Both the position numbers and the translations under genes were made by a program. From the NCBI GenBank assembly GCA_035391225.1, contig DAOPKN010000010.1, positions 1 through 64,000 on the forward strand: a stretch of DNA of 64,000 nucleotides, given 5' to 3'. This DNA is from DAOPKN01 sp035391225 (lineage in GTDB: Bacteria; Thermotogota; Thermotogae; MWEM01). The notes under the pieces were generated by a model that was not told the origin of the DNA, did no database searches, and saw only the letters and a list, made by a program, of their open reading frames with translations. Below, piece after piece: positions 8,383 to 17,699 of the stretch; position 1 is the stretch's first letter, and each line of letters begins with the position of its first letter.

Positions 8383-9369
8383 ATGAGACCTGTTACACTG
8401 TTTACCGGTCAGTGGGCTGATCTTTCGTTCGAGCAGATTTGCCAGAAGGTGTCGTCTTGGGGATACGATGGCGTGGAAATCGCTTGCTGGGGAGACCACA
8501 TGGATGTGCGCAAGGCCGCCAGCGACCCGGAGTATGTTGCGGGACGAAAAGCCATCCTCAAGAGTCACGGGTTGCAGGTGTGGGCTCTCGGAGCGCATCT
8601 CGCCGGGCAATGCGTGGGAGATCGCTACGACGAGCGCCTGGACAATTTTGCCCCTGCGGAAGTCAAGGGAAACCCGGAACAGATCCGGGAGTGGGCGATC
8701 GAGGAAATGAAACACACGGCACGTGCGGCACGTGCGATGGGATGCGACGTGGTTACCGGTTTCATGGGCTCTCCCATTTGGAAGTTCTGGTACTCGTTCC
8801 CCCAGACCTCTGAAGAGATGATAGAGGGAGCGTTCCAAAAGATCAAAGAGCTTTGGACCCCCATTTTCGACGAGTTCGACCGGCAGGGTGTTCGTTTCGC
8901 GCTGGAGGTGCACCCGACGGAAATCGCCTACGACTACTACACCACGCAGCGATTGTTCGAGGTGTTTGCACATCGCCCCACGCTGGGGTTGAACTTCGAT
9001 CCCAGTCACTTGATCTGGCAAGGGATGACCCCCCACCTGTTTATCCGCGATTTCCCCGACAGGGTGTACCACGTGCACATGAAGGATGCGGGTGTGCAGT
9101 TGGATGGACGTGCGGGCATTTTGGGGTCTCACCTTCCTTTTGGAGACGGGCGGAGAGGGTGGAATTTCCGGTCGCTGGGTCATGGTAGCGTGAACTTTGA
9201 GGAGATCATCCGCGCGCTCAACGACACGGGGTATTCGGGCCCCCTTTCCGTGGAATGGGAAGATGCGGGGATGGATCGAGAGTTTGGTGCGAAGGAAGCC
9301 TTGGATTTCGTGCGAAAGGTGGACTTTCCTCCGTCGAACATCGTGTTCGACGAGGCAATGAAAAAATGA
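8383..9369 (+). CDS. Sugar phosphate isomerase/epimerase (AP endonuclease 2-like TIM barrel)
   Basis: The protein has 328 residues from the ATG at 8383, 13 bases after the dehydrogenase gene. The fold is the xylose-isomerase-like TIM barrel seen in IolE, IolI and related enzymes. It shows acidic and histidine metal ligands in EVHPTEIAYDYY, NFDPSHLIWQG, HVHMKDAG and VEWEDAGMD. These enzymes isomerise or dehydrate sugars or inositol derivatives with a divalent metal. Together with the upstream dehydrogenase it suggests a two-step conversion of a non-xylose sugar feeding the same operon. The exact reaction is unknown. Confidence 0.82.
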   Translation: MRPVTLFTGQWADLSFEQICQKVSSWGYDGVEIACWGDHMDVRKAASDPEYVAGRKAILKSHGLQVWALGAHLAGQCVGDRYDERLDNFAPAEVKGNPEQIREWAIEEMKHTARAARAMGCDVVTGFMGSPIWKFWYSFPQTSEEMIEGAFQKIKELWTPIFDEFDRQGVRFALEVHPTEIAYDYYTTQRLFEVFAHRPTLGLNFDPSHLIWQGMTPHLFIRDFPDRVYHVHMKDAGVQLDGRAGILGSHLPFGDGRRGWNFRSLGHGSVNFEEIIRALNDTGYSGPLSVEWEDAGMDREFGAKEALDFVRKVDFPPSNIVFDEAMKK

Positions 9370-9388
9370 TTGGGAAAGGACTGGTTCG

Positions 9389-10885
9389 ATGAGCCCCCCT
9401 CTTTTGAAAGTGGAAGGATTGTCCAAGGAGTTTTCCGGGGTACGGGTGCTGGATAAAGTTTCCTTCGAGCTGCAGAAGGGAGAGATCCTTGGAATCATCG
9501 GGGAGAACGGCGCGGGGAAATCCACGTTGATCAAGATCATCAGCGGGATTTACCGAGCCACGGAGGGAGAGGTCTTCTTCGAGGGAACCCCTGCCGATAT
9601 ACAAGACCCCCGGGATGCCATGGAGAAAGGAATCAGCACCATCCCCCAGGAATTCAACCTGATCCCTGACCTCAACGTTTTCGAGAATATTTTCCTTGGG
9701 AAGGAGTATCGGAAGGTAGGCGGGTTACTGGACAAGAGAAGGATGGTGGAGCGAACCGACCAGTTGCTTTCCGAGCTGCAAACCAGCGTTTCGCCCACGG
9801 AAATGATCCAGGATTTGAGCGTGGCGCAGAAACAGATGGTGGAGTTTGCCAAGGCTCTCGCGTACCAATCCAAGCTCCTTATCATGGATGAACCCACGAC
9901 CGTGCTCACGGGAACGGAGATCAAGGTGCTGTTCGAGATCATGGAACAGTTGCGCAACCAGGGTGTCGGCATCATCTACATTTCGCACAAGCTCAAGGAA
10001 GTCAAAACCATTTGCGACCGGGTGTTGATCCTCCGGGATGGCGAGATGATTACCATCGACGAAACGGATGCGCTTTCGGAGCACCAAATGGCAACGCTAA
10101 TGGTGGGGCGAGAGCTGTCGCAGGTGTTCCCGGAGAAGAATGCACCTTCCGCGGAAACCGTGATGCAGGTGGAGGATTTGGCGGTTCCCGGGTTGCTGGA
10201 GGGGATTTCGTTCTCCCTGAAGAAGGGAGAAATCCTTGGTTTTTCGGGGTTGGTGGGTTCTGGCCGCACCGAACTGGCGGAAGCGATTATCGGGATCCGA
10301 AAGAAAAGCCGTGGGAAGGTCCGCATACACGGAAAGGACGTGCACATTCGCTCTCCCCGTGACGCCGTGAAGAACAAAATCGCCTACCTTTCGGAAGACC
10401 GGCAGGGCATTGGTGTACTCACCAATTTTGGGATCGTGGAAAACATTTCGCTGGTTTCTCTCCCCAACTACTCGCGCTTTTTGATCCAACACGGCAAGGA
10501 ACGGAAGAAAGCGGCGTACTACGTGAAGGAGTTCAACATCCGCGCAGCATCGCTGAAGACCCGGCTGGAGTTTTTCTCGGGGGGAAACCAGCAGAAGGTT
10601 TCGCTGGCCAAGAGCCTGGACCCGGAACCCTCCATCTTCATCATCGATGAACCCACCCGTGGTATCGATGTGAATGCCAAGCGCGAGATTTACCATTTCA
10701 TCCATTCTCTCGTGCAGAAGGGGATCTCGTGCATCTTGATCTCCTCGGAAATGGAGGAAATCATCGGGATGAGCAACCGCGTGGTGGTGATGCGCGAAGG
10801 CAAGATAACGGGGATCCTGGAGGGGGAACAGATCAACGAGCCCGAAATCATGTTCCACGCCACCGGGTTGAAGGGGGTAGCGTAA
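9389..10885 (+). CDS. Ribose/xylose-type ABC importer, double ATPase subunit
   Basis: The protein has 498 residues and two nucleotide-binding halves, as in RbsA/XylG/MglA. The first half has Walker A GENGAGKST, the variant signature LSVAQKQ and Walker B LLIMDEPT. The second has the usual degenerate Walker A GLVGSGRTEL, the signature FSGGNQQK and IFIIDEPTRG. It powers uptake through the permease encoded next. The start ATG at 9389 lies 20 bases after the isomerase gene. Confidence 0.92.
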   Translation: MSPPLLKVEGLSKEFSGVRVLDKVSFELQKGEILGIIGENGAGKSTLIKIISGIYRATEGEVFFEGTPADIQDPRDAMEKGISTIPQEFNLIPDLNVFENIFLGKEYRKVGGLLDKRRMVERTDQLLSELQTSVSPTEMIQDLSVAQKQMVEFAKALAYQSKLLIMDEPTTVLTGTEIKVLFEIMEQLRNQGVGIIYISHKLKEVKTICDRVLILRDGEMITIDETDALSEHQMATLMVGRELSQVFPEKNAPSAETVMQVEDLAVPGLLEGISFSLKKGEILGFSGLVGSGRTELAEAIIGIRKKSRGKVRIHGKDVHIRSPRDAVKNKIAYLSEDRQGIGVLTNFGIVENISLVSLPNYSRFLIQHGKERKKAAYYVKEFNIRAASLKTRLEFFSGGNQQKVSLAKSLDPEPSIFIIDEPTRGIDVNAKREIYHFIHSLVQKGISCILISSEMEEIIGMSNRVVVMREGKITGILEGEQINEPEIMFHATGLKGVA

Positions 10886-10886
10886 C

Positions 10887-11837
10887 ATGGAAGCGTCCAG
10901 GAAGTGGAAGTTTGACATCGAGAAGTTTGGGCCCTTGTTGGCACTGGTTGTTCTGGTGGTGATTTCCGCCTTTTTGAGCCCCTACTTCTTGAAGACCCGG
11001 AACCTGCTCAACATCTTGCGCCAGGTTTCGTACACCGGGATCATTGGCCTGGGAATGACCTTCGTGATCATTTCCGGTGGAATCGACCTTTCGGTGGGTT
11101 CGATGACGGCACTGGTCGGAGGGCTCATGATTTACATCCTGAACTTCTTCGGCGGGGGGCCATGGGCGATCTTTGCGGCACTGGTTTTCGGCCTCGCCAT
11201 CGGGGTTGGTGCGGGAGCTGCCAATGGCTTGATCATCACCAAGGGGCGCGTAGCACCGTTTATCGTGACACTGGGAACCATGGCGATATACCGTTCGCTA
11301 ACGTTGTACATCAGCGGGGCGGGTGAATTCCGTTCGCAGAGCAACCTGTTTCCGGAGATTGGCATGGGTTCATTCCTGGGGATTCCCAACCCGGTGTGGA
11401 TTTTTGGAATCTTGGCATTCCTGGGTTGGCTGGTTCTCAACCACACCCGCTACGGAAGGTACGTTTGCGCCGTGGGGTCCAACGAGAAGGTGGCCAATTA
11501 CTCGGCGATCAACGTGGACCGTGTGCGCATGGTCTCGTACATGATTATCGGTGGGGTTGTGGCGATTACCGCGTTCTTGCTCTCCTCGCGGTTGAACTCC
11601 ATCAGTTCGTCCAATGCGGGGGCAAACTACGAGTTGGATGCCATTGCCGCGGTCATTATCGGTGGAACGGCGATGTCTGGGGGAAGTGGTTCGATCCTCG
11701 GAACGGTGATCGGCGCAATCATCCTGGGTATCGTGAACAACATGTTGAACATGCTGGGCATTTCGCCGTACCTGCAGGGCACGGTGAAGGGTCTGGTGAT
11801 CATAGGAGCGGTCTTGATTCAACGCAAACGCAAGTAA
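10887..11837 (+). CDS. Ribose/xylose-type ABC importer, permease
   Basis: The protein has 316 residues with about nine or ten hydrophobic helices. It contains the RbsC-family segments GLGMTFVIISGGIDLSVGS near the N-terminus and AVIIGGTAMSGGSGSILGT near the C-terminus. A homodimer would form the membrane channel. Its ATG follows the ATPase stop by one base, so translation is probably coupled. Confidence 0.92.
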   Translation: MEASRKWKFDIEKFGPLLALVVLVVISAFLSPYFLKTRNLLNILRQVSYTGIIGLGMTFVIISGGIDLSVGSMTALVGGLMIYILNFFGGGPWAIFAALVFGLAIGVGAGAANGLIITKGRVAPFIVTLGTMAIYRSLTLYISGAGEFRSQSNLFPEIGMGSFLGIPNPVWIFGILAFLGWLVLNHTRYGRYVCAVGSNEKVANYSAINVDRVRMVSYMIIGGVVAITAFLLSSRLNSISSSNAGANYELDAIAAVIIGGTAMSGGSGSILGTVIGAIILGIVNNMLNMLGISPYLQGTVKGLVIIGAVLIQRKRK

Positions 11838-11856
11838 TGACTTTCTTGGCATAACC

Positions 11857-11872
11857 TTCCCCGCGAGGGGAA
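11857..11872 (+). other. Short mRNA hairpin before the sugar-binding-protein gene
   Basis: TTCCCC and GGGGAA flank a GCGA (GNRA) loop. There is no T tract, so it is more likely an mRNA stabiliser than a terminator. Confidence 0.4.
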
Positions 11873-11893
11873 ATCTTGAAGGAGGTGCTTTTT

Positions 11894-12856
11894 GTGAAGC
11901 GTTTTTCTTTGATCCTGGTACTCTCCCTGGTGTTTTTGATCGGTTTGACCTTCGGGGCGGAGAAACTGCGAATTGGTGTTTCCATTCCTTCCGCGGACCA
12001 CGGTTGGACGGGTGGAATCGTATGGTGGGCCCAACAGGCAATCAAGGATTGGAACCAGAAGGATCCGGACGTGACGTTCTTCCTGGTGACCGCCGACTCT
12101 CCGGCGAAGCAAGTGGGCGACGTAGAAGACTTGATGGTGAAAGAAATCGATGCGCTGGTCATTCTTGCCCATGACTCGGCTCCCTTAACGCCCATCGTGG
12201 AAAAGGCTTACAACGAGGGAATCTTCATCGTATCCGTTGACCGCGGGCTGACCAAGCCGGTGGAAAACGTCTACGTGGCAGGAGACAACCCCGGATTGGG
12301 TCGCGTTTCCGCCGAGTGGATGGTGAAGGAAATGAACGGCAAGGGCAAAATCGTGGTTCTGGAAGGTATCCCCTGCGTGATCAATTCCGAGCGCGTGGAC
12401 GCTTTCAACGCCGTGATGGCACAGTACCCCGGTATCGAAATCCTGGATTCCCAGCCCGCCTACTGGTCTACCCAACGAGGCCTGGAAATCATGGAGAACT
12501 ACCTGCAAAAGTACGACAAGATCGATGCGGTTTGGGCACAGGATGACGACGTGCTCAAGGGTGTGTTGCAGGCGTACAAGGAATCCGGACGCAACGATAT
12601 CAAGTTGTTCCTCGGTGGTGCGGGTTCCAAGGATATCATCAAGATGGTCATGGATGGAGACCCGCTGGTACGCGCGGATGTTACCTATCCTCCCTCGATG
12701 ATTGCCACCGGTATCAGCATGGCGGTCATGGCAATGCGCGGGGAACACCTCAACGGTTTCTACCAGAACCAGATCCCTTCCAAGATCATCCTGGCTGCGG
12801 AATTGATCGTTCCAGAAAACGCGGTCGAGTACTACACGCCCGAATCCATATTCTAA
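11894..12856 (+). CDS. Periplasmic-binding-protein-like sugar receptor of the ABC importer
   Basis: The protein has 320 residues. I chose the GTG at 11894, six bases after GGAGGTG; an in-frame TTG at 11876 would place the ribosome site inside the gene. Residues 1-21 are a signal peptide ending TFGA. The mature part begins KLRIGVSIPSADHGWTGG, typical of type-I sugar-binding proteins of the RbsB/XylF family, with VDRGLTKPVENVYVAGDNPGLG and the hinge strands in order. It delivers a pentose or similar sugar to the permease. Confidence 0.9.
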   Translation: MKRFSLILVLSLVFLIGLTFGAEKLRIGVSIPSADHGWTGGIVWWAQQAIKDWNQKDPDVTFFLVTADSPAKQVGDVEDLMVKEIDALVILAHDSAPLTPIVEKAYNEGIFIVSVDRGLTKPVENVYVAGDNPGLGRVSAEWMVKEMNGKGKIVVLEGIPCVINSERVDAFNAVMAQYPGIEILDSQPAYWSTQRGLEIMENYLQKYDKIDAVWAQDDDVLKGVLQAYKESGRNDIKLFLGGAGSKDIIKMVMDGDPLVRADVTYPPSMIATGISMAVMAMRGEHLNGFYQNQIPSKIILAAELIVPENAVEYYTPESIF

Positions 12857-12863
12857 ATTTGCT

Positions 12864-12899
12864 GATACGGGTGGGGGGTGCCTTCCACCCGTATCCTTT
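12864..12899 (+). terminator. Hairpin between the binding-protein gene and xylA, likely partial terminator
   Basis: GATACGGGTGG pairs with CCACCCGTATC over a 10-base loop and is followed by C and four T. A hairpin here can raise binding-protein mRNA relative to the downstream enzymes. Confidence 0.55.
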
Positions 12900-12919
12900 T
12901 CCAGAGAAGAGGTGGCTTC

Positions 12920-14257
12920 ATGACGGGTCCATATTTCAAGAATGTTGCAAAAATCGTGTTCGAAGGCAAAGAATCCCAAAATCCGCTTGCGTTCCACTTC
13001 TACAACCCCGAACAACCGGTTCTGCTTCCGCAAGGCACCGAGGTTTCCATGGGTGCGTTCCTTCGCTTTTCGGTAGCCTACTGGCATACATTCTGCAGTG
13101 ATGGGCAGGATATGTTTGGATCGGGGGTGAACAACCGTAGTTGGAATCGGTTTCCCGACCCACTGGACGCCTCGTTAGCCAAGGCGGATGCCGCGTTTGA
13201 ATTCATGTCGAAACTGGGCGTGCAGTATTTCTGCACCCACGACCGTGACCTGTGCCCGGAGCAAAACACGCTACGCGAAACCAACCGGATGCTTGACCGG
13301 GTGGTGGACCATATCCAAGAGAAGATGAAGGAAACCGGAATCCGTTTGCTCTGGGGAACGGCCAACCTGTTTCACAGCCCCAAGTTCATGCACGGAGCAG
13401 CGACTTCTCCCTCCGCGAAGGTGTTTGCCTACGCCGCGGCCCAAGTGAAAAAGATGCTGGAAGTGACCAAGCGCCTGGGAGGAGAGAACTACGTGTTCTG
13501 GGGTGGCCGCGAAGGCTACGAAACCCTTCTGAACAACGACATGGCGCTGGAAACGCGCAACCTTCGAACATTCCTCGAGATGGCGGTGGAGTACGCCCAG
13601 CAAATCGGGTTCACGGGGCAATTCTTGATCGAACCCAAGCCCAAGGAACCCACCAAGCACCAGTACGATTTCGACGTGGCATCGGGTATTGCTTTCTTGA
13701 AAACGTCTGGGTTGGATCCGCATTTCAAGTTCAACGTGGAGGCAAACCATGCAACACTTGCGGGGCATACGTTCTCCCACGAGTTGCGTGTTGCACGCAT
13801 CCACGAGATGCTGGGAAGCGTGGATGCCAACATCGGGGATCCGCTGCTGGGATGGGATACTGACCAATTTCCCACCAACGTGTACGACACAACGCTGGCG
13901 ATGATGGAGATCCTGAAGAACGGCGGGCTTGCTCCCGGTGGGCTGAATTTCGATGCGCACGTGCGTCGGCCTTCCTTCGAGCGCAAAGACCTTTTCTACG
14001 GCCATATCGCGGGGATGGACGCCTTCGCGGTGGGGTTGAAAACCGCATTGAAGTTGCACGCAGATGGACGGCTGGATGCGTTCTTGCAACAGCGCTACGC
14101 CAGTTTTGATGCGGGTATGGGAAAAAAGGTCGCCCAAGCCCAAACGAACCTGGTGGAGTTGGAAGGTTGGATCCAAGACGAAACGGATTTCGAGATTTCT
14201 TCGGGCCGCCAGGAATTCCTGGAACGCATCGTGAACGACGTACTTCTTGGAGGATGA
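12920..14257 (+). CDS. xylA: Xylose isomerase
   Basis: The protein has 445 residues from the ATG at 12920, preceded by GAGGTGG. It converts xylose to xylulose (and glucose to fructose) with two divalent metals. Recognisable elements are the catalytic His/Asp region YFCTHDRD, VFWGGREGYETLLN, the metal-ligand segments EPKPKEPTKHQYDFD and VEANHATLAGHTF, and the C-terminal AGMDAFAVGLK. Its length matches the long (class II, Thermotoga-type) xylose isomerases. It lies between the importer and the ROK regulator in one operon. Confidence 0.95.
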   Translation: MTGPYFKNVAKIVFEGKESQNPLAFHFYNPEQPVLLPQGTEVSMGAFLRFSVAYWHTFCSDGQDMFGSGVNNRSWNRFPDPLDASLAKADAAFEFMSKLGVQYFCTHDRDLCPEQNTLRETNRMLDRVVDHIQEKMKETGIRLLWGTANLFHSPKFMHGAATSPSAKVFAYAAAQVKKMLEVTKRLGGENYVFWGGREGYETLLNNDMALETRNLRTFLEMAVEYAQQIGFTGQFLIEPKPKEPTKHQYDFDVASGIAFLKTSGLDPHFKFNVEANHATLAGHTFSHELRVARIHEMLGSVDANIGDPLLGWDTDQFPTNVYDTTLAMMEILKNGGLAPGGLNFDAHVRRPSFERKDLFYGHIAGMDAFAVGLKTALKLHADGRLDAFLQQRYASFDAGMGKKVAQAQTNLVELEGWIQDETDFEISSGRQEFLERIVNDVLLGG

Positions 14258-14258
14258 G

Positions 14259-15470
14259 TTGAAAAGTCGGACGTTCAACGCCGAAAAAATGGGGCTTTCC
14301 AATAAACGAATCCTATTGAACCTGATCCGCACCCGTCCGGGGATTTCCCGCAGGGAACTGTCCGAAATCACCGGCCTGGACCCTTCCACGGTGACCAAGA
14401 TCATCCAGAAACTTAAGCGCTTGGGATTAGTGAAGGAATCGGGCGTCAAGCGCAACGATTTGCCCGGGCGGAACTCCATCGCGCTATGCGTGGAGAAGAA
14501 AGCTGCCATCGCGGTGGTTGCTGGGGTGGGGTTGGAGAAAACCCATTTTTCACTGGCATACTTCGACCATTCGGTGCAACCCGTGGAGGAGTGGGATACG
14601 CCGCATGATTTCGACGCCTTCATGGATCGTTTTGCGCAAAGCCTGGGGAGTATCCTGGAAAAAGTGCGCACACCCGGACCCTTTGGTTTATGCCTTTCCG
14701 TGCCGGGGATGGTGGATCGCAACCGTGCCTGGATCGAACACGTTCCCCACTTCGGGTGGAAGGGTATCGATTTTCCCGGGGAGCTGAAGAAAAGGTTTTG
14801 CAAGTGGGAAGCCCCCATTTTCCTGGCAAACGAGGCCAAGCTTTCCCTGCTGGCGGAGATGAACGGCAATCCTGCACTGCAGGGGTTTTCCAACGGCGCG
14901 TACTTTTTCATCGGGCAGGGGATCGGGGGCGCATTGCTCATCGATGGCAAGATCTTCCTGGGTCCATCCTTTTCCGCGGGGGAAATTGGCCACATGAACA
15001 TCCTGGAAAGCGGACCAGCCTGTCACTGTGGCAATTCCGGTTGCTTGGAGAGCGTGGCTTCGGTGGAAAACGTGGTGGGTGCATTTGAGAAGCACGTGCA
15101 TGCGCTGCGTCCTGCGACGAGTAGCAACCGGGAGAAGTTCGAAAGGTTGTTGGATCTCTCGCTTGGTGGCGAGGAAAACGCGTTGCATTCGTTGGAGCGC
15201 ATGCGCTTCTACTTTGCATTGGCGATCACCAGCCTGGTGAACACGTTAAACCTGGAGTTCATCGTTTTGGGTGGAATGGGAGAAAAGCTCCCGGACTTCT
15301 GGTTGGAATCGCTGGAACGGGACGTCCGCAAGAAAGCGCTTCCTTCTGCGAGTAGCGTGTTTCGAATCTTGCGCGCGCGCTACGACATCGATACGTCTCC
15401 TTTGGTAGGGGGCACATTGATGGTGATGGAAAACTTCGCGGCGTCGATTTCTTTTCGGGAGGGAGCATGA
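14259..15470 (+). CDS. ROK-family transcriptional repressor, XylR-like
   Basis: The protein has 403 residues if translation starts at the TTG at 14259, five bases after GGAGG and one base after the xylA stop. Residues about 15-70 form a winged helix-turn-helix (SRRELSEITGLDPSTVTKIIQKL). The rest is a ROK sugar-kinase-like domain with the zinc motif CHCGNSGCLE and the glycine-rich GQGIGGALLIDGK. XylR repressors of this kind release DNA when xylose or glucose binds. Being inside the operon, it probably autoregulates through the palindrome at 7127-7147. Confidence 0.9.
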   Translation: MKSRTFNAEKMGLSNKRILLNLIRTRPGISRRELSEITGLDPSTVTKIIQKLKRLGLVKESGVKRNDLPGRNSIALCVEKKAAIAVVAGVGLEKTHFSLAYFDHSVQPVEEWDTPHDFDAFMDRFAQSLGSILEKVRTPGPFGLCLSVPGMVDRNRAWIEHVPHFGWKGIDFPGELKKRFCKWEAPIFLANEAKLSLLAEMNGNPALQGFSNGAYFFIGQGIGGALLIDGKIFLGPSFSAGEIGHMNILESGPACHCGNSGCLESVASVENVVGAFEKHVHALRPATSSNREKFERLLDLSLGGEENALHSLERMRFYFALAITSLVNTLNLEFIVLGGMGEKLPDFWLESLERDVRKKALPSASSVFRILRARYDIDTSPLVGGTLMVMENFAASISFREGA

Positions 15471-16975
15471 AAAAGTATTGCGGAGTTGACGTGGGAACCA
15501 CGGGTATCAAAGCGCTGGTCGTGAACGAAACCGGGGAGGTGGAGGCTTCCTTCACCCACCCTCTGCAGATGCAAACCCCCCATCCGGGATGGGCACAGCA
15601 AAACCCGCAGCGTTGGTGGGAGGGAGTGTGGGACCTGCTGCAGAAGGTAGCCACGGTTGGAAAGATAGATGCGATCAGCTTCTCGGGGCAAATGCACAGC
15701 CTGGTTGCCCTGGATGGGGCGGGCGAAGTGGTGCGCGATGCCATCTTGTGGTGCGATGGGAGAACGCGCGAGCAATGCGTGCAGGCCACCGATGCCCTGG
15801 GAGGTGAGGCCCGTGTGATCCAAAAAACGGGTAACCCCATTTACGAGGGGTTCACGCTTCCCAAGTTGCTTTGGTTGGAACAGAACGAGCCCGATTCCTT
15901 TGCGCGCATTTCCCACGTGATGCTTCCCAAGGATTTCATCGTGTACCGGCTGACCGGGGAGTGGAATTGCGAACCCTCGGATGCCTCTGCCACCTCTTGC
16001 TTCAACGTGGTGCAGGGCTGCTGGGACGAGGACATCCGGCAAACATTCGCCTTTCCGAAGCAATGGTTCCCTCCGCTTCGTGGGTCTTCCCAGGTGGTGG
16101 GAGAAATCCGCAAGGACTTGGCGGCGGAAACCGGCTTTCAAGGTGTGAAGGTGGTTTCGGGGGGAGCGGATAACGCCGTTGCCGCCCTGGGGATCGGGGT
16201 TTTCGAACAGGGGCAGGGAATGGTCAGTATCGGTACCTCGGGTACGGTTCTTTGTGCCACGCAGAAAAGGCAACCCGATGTAACCGGGAAGATCCATTTC
16301 TTCCACCACGTGCGCCCCGGCCTTTCGTACTACATGGGCGTGATGCTTTCCGCCGCCAACTCCCTGAACTGGTGGAGGAATCGGTTGGTTTCGCCCAGTG
16401 GAAAGGCGGCTTCGGAACAATCCTGGAGTGCGTTGGAAGCTGCCATTTCAGATGTTCCCCCTGGCGCGCAGGGATTGCTCTTCCTTCCGTACCTGAACGG
16501 CGAGCGCACTCCCCACCGGGATCCGGATGCGCGAGGCGTTCTTTTTGGGCTCTCTTCGCTGCACGATGTTTCCCACGTGCTGCGAGCGGTGATGGAGGGA
16601 ATTACCTTCGGTTTGAAAGATTCTTACGAGGCCATCCAGTCGTTGGAGCAAATCCAGGGGCTGCGCATGGTGGGTGGAGGAGCGAAGAATCGGACGTGGG
16701 GGCAAATGGTAGCGGATATCTTCGGCTGCGAGGTGGAGGTTCCCCTCGTGGACGAAGGAGGCGCTTACGGTGCGGCCATGCTCGCTGCACTTGGCGATGG
16801 GCTCTCGGAGCAGTTGGTCAAGAACTGGGTTAGCCTTCGCGAACGGTTTTCACCGAACGCGCAAGCCAAGAAGCGCTACGAGCCGTTGTATACGCAGTAC
16901 CAGCAGCTCTACCATGACCTGAAATCCCGTTTCGGCGAAGTCGCCCGGTTGGAACGCAGCCAGCGAGAAAGCTGA
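15467..16975 (+). CDS. xylB: Xylulokinase
   Basis: The protein has 502 residues and overlaps the regulator stop by an ATGA. It belongs to the FGGY kinases: residue 4 onward reads CGVDVGTTGIKALVV (phosphate 1), ISFSGQMHSLVALD follows, and the C-terminal half has GTSGTVLCAT and MVGGGAKNRTWGQM. It phosphorylates xylulose at O5 for the pentose phosphate pathway and completes the xylose route with XylA. The basic tail ends the operon, only 13 bases from a convergent gene. Confidence 0.93.
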   Translation: MKKYCGVDVGTTGIKALVVNETGEVEASFTHPLQMQTPHPGWAQQNPQRWWEGVWDLLQKVATVGKIDAISFSGQMHSLVALDGAGEVVRDAILWCDGRTREQCVQATDALGGEARVIQKTGNPIYEGFTLPKLLWLEQNEPDSFARISHVMLPKDFIVYRLTGEWNCEPSDASATSCFNVVQGCWDEDIRQTFAFPKQWFPPLRGSSQVVGEIRKDLAAETGFQGVKVVSGGADNAVAALGIGVFEQGQGMVSIGTSGTVLCATQKRQPDVTGKIHFFHHVRPGLSYYMGVMLSAANSLNWWRNRLVSPSGKAASEQSWSALEAAISDVPPGAQGLLFLPYLNGERTPHRDPDARGVLFGLSSLHDVSHVLRAVMEGITFGLKDSYEAIQSLEQIQGLRMVGGGAKNRTWGQMVADIFGCEVEVPLVDEGGAYGAAMLAALGDGLSEQLVKNWVSLRERFSPNAQAKKRYEPLYTQYQQLYHDLKSRFGEVARLERSQRES

Positions 16976-16988
16976 GTGCGTTCCGCCC

Positions 16989-17699
16989 TTATCGGATGTT
17001 GCGGTCCGGCAACAGGTCGTTGAGGTAGAGGACGGCTTCGGTGCGACTGCGCGTGCCCAGCTTGCTGTAAATGTTGGAGACGTAGTTTTTCACCGTTCCC
17101 TCCGAAAGGAAAAGGCTCGAGGCAATTTCCCGGTTGCTCATCCCTTTCATCAAAAGGAAGGCAATCTCTTTCTCCCTCTGCGAAAGTTCTTCCACCAAAC
17201 CTTCCGGTTCGTGCGTTTTTTGCTGCAGGAAATGTTCCTCTTGCTCCCTCTGGCGGGATACTTTCGCGGCCAGCTTGGCGGCAACGGAGGAGGGCATCAT
17301 CAGGTTGCCTTGGATTCCATCCCGCAACGCCTGCAGGAGCTTGTCCCCCTGGATATCCTTGAGAAGGTAGCCGCTTGCACCATGGTTCAGTGCATCGATG
17401 ATGTACTCGTCGTCGTCGAACGTCGTGAGGATGATGACCACGGTTTTGGGGAAGTCGCGCTTGATGAGCTTCGTACTTTGCACACCGTCCATCCCAGGCA
17501 TGCGGATATCCATGAGCACGAGGTCGGGGTGAAGCTCCCGCACCATTTCGTAGGCTTCTTGGCCGTCGCTGGCACAGCCAATCACCTCGAAATCTTCTTC
17601 CAGTTCCAGGATGGTGCGTAGACCATCCCGCATCAAGGTTTGGTCATCGGCAATCAAGATTCGGGTTTTACCCTGCGTTGGTATCGATTCCTGGTTCAT
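16989..17699 (-). CDS. NarL/FixJ-family response regulator
   Basis: The protein has 236 residues. The ATG at 17699 has GGAGGC five bases upstream and lies inside the 3' end of the kinase gene (about 32 bases overlap). The receiver domain (residues about 12-130) has the acidic pair in IADDQTLMRDG, the phospho-acceptor Asp in PDLVLMDIRMPGMDG, and the Lys in YLLKDI. A Q/E/H-rich linker joins it to a LuxR-type DNA-binding domain (LSQREKEIAFLLMKGMSNREIA). It is the output partner of the adjacent histidine kinase. The targets are unknown. Confidence 0.92.
   Translation of the reverse strand: MNQESIPTQGKTRILIADDQTLMRDGLRTILELEEDFEVIGCASDGQEAYEMVRELHPDLVLMDIRMPGMDGVQSTKLIKRDFPKTVVIILTTFDDDEYIIDALNHGASGYLLKDIQGDKLLQALRDGIQGNLMMPSSVAAKLAAKVSRQREQEEHFLQQKTHEPEGLVEELSQREKEIAFLLMKGMSNREIASSLFLSEGTVKNYVSNIYSKLGTRSRTEAVLYLNDLLPDRNIR

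Noticed and set aside
13271..15001. 576-codon open frame on the minus strand across xylA and the ROK gene
   Set aside because: Antisense shadow produced by codon bias of the two real genes; low-complexity sequence.
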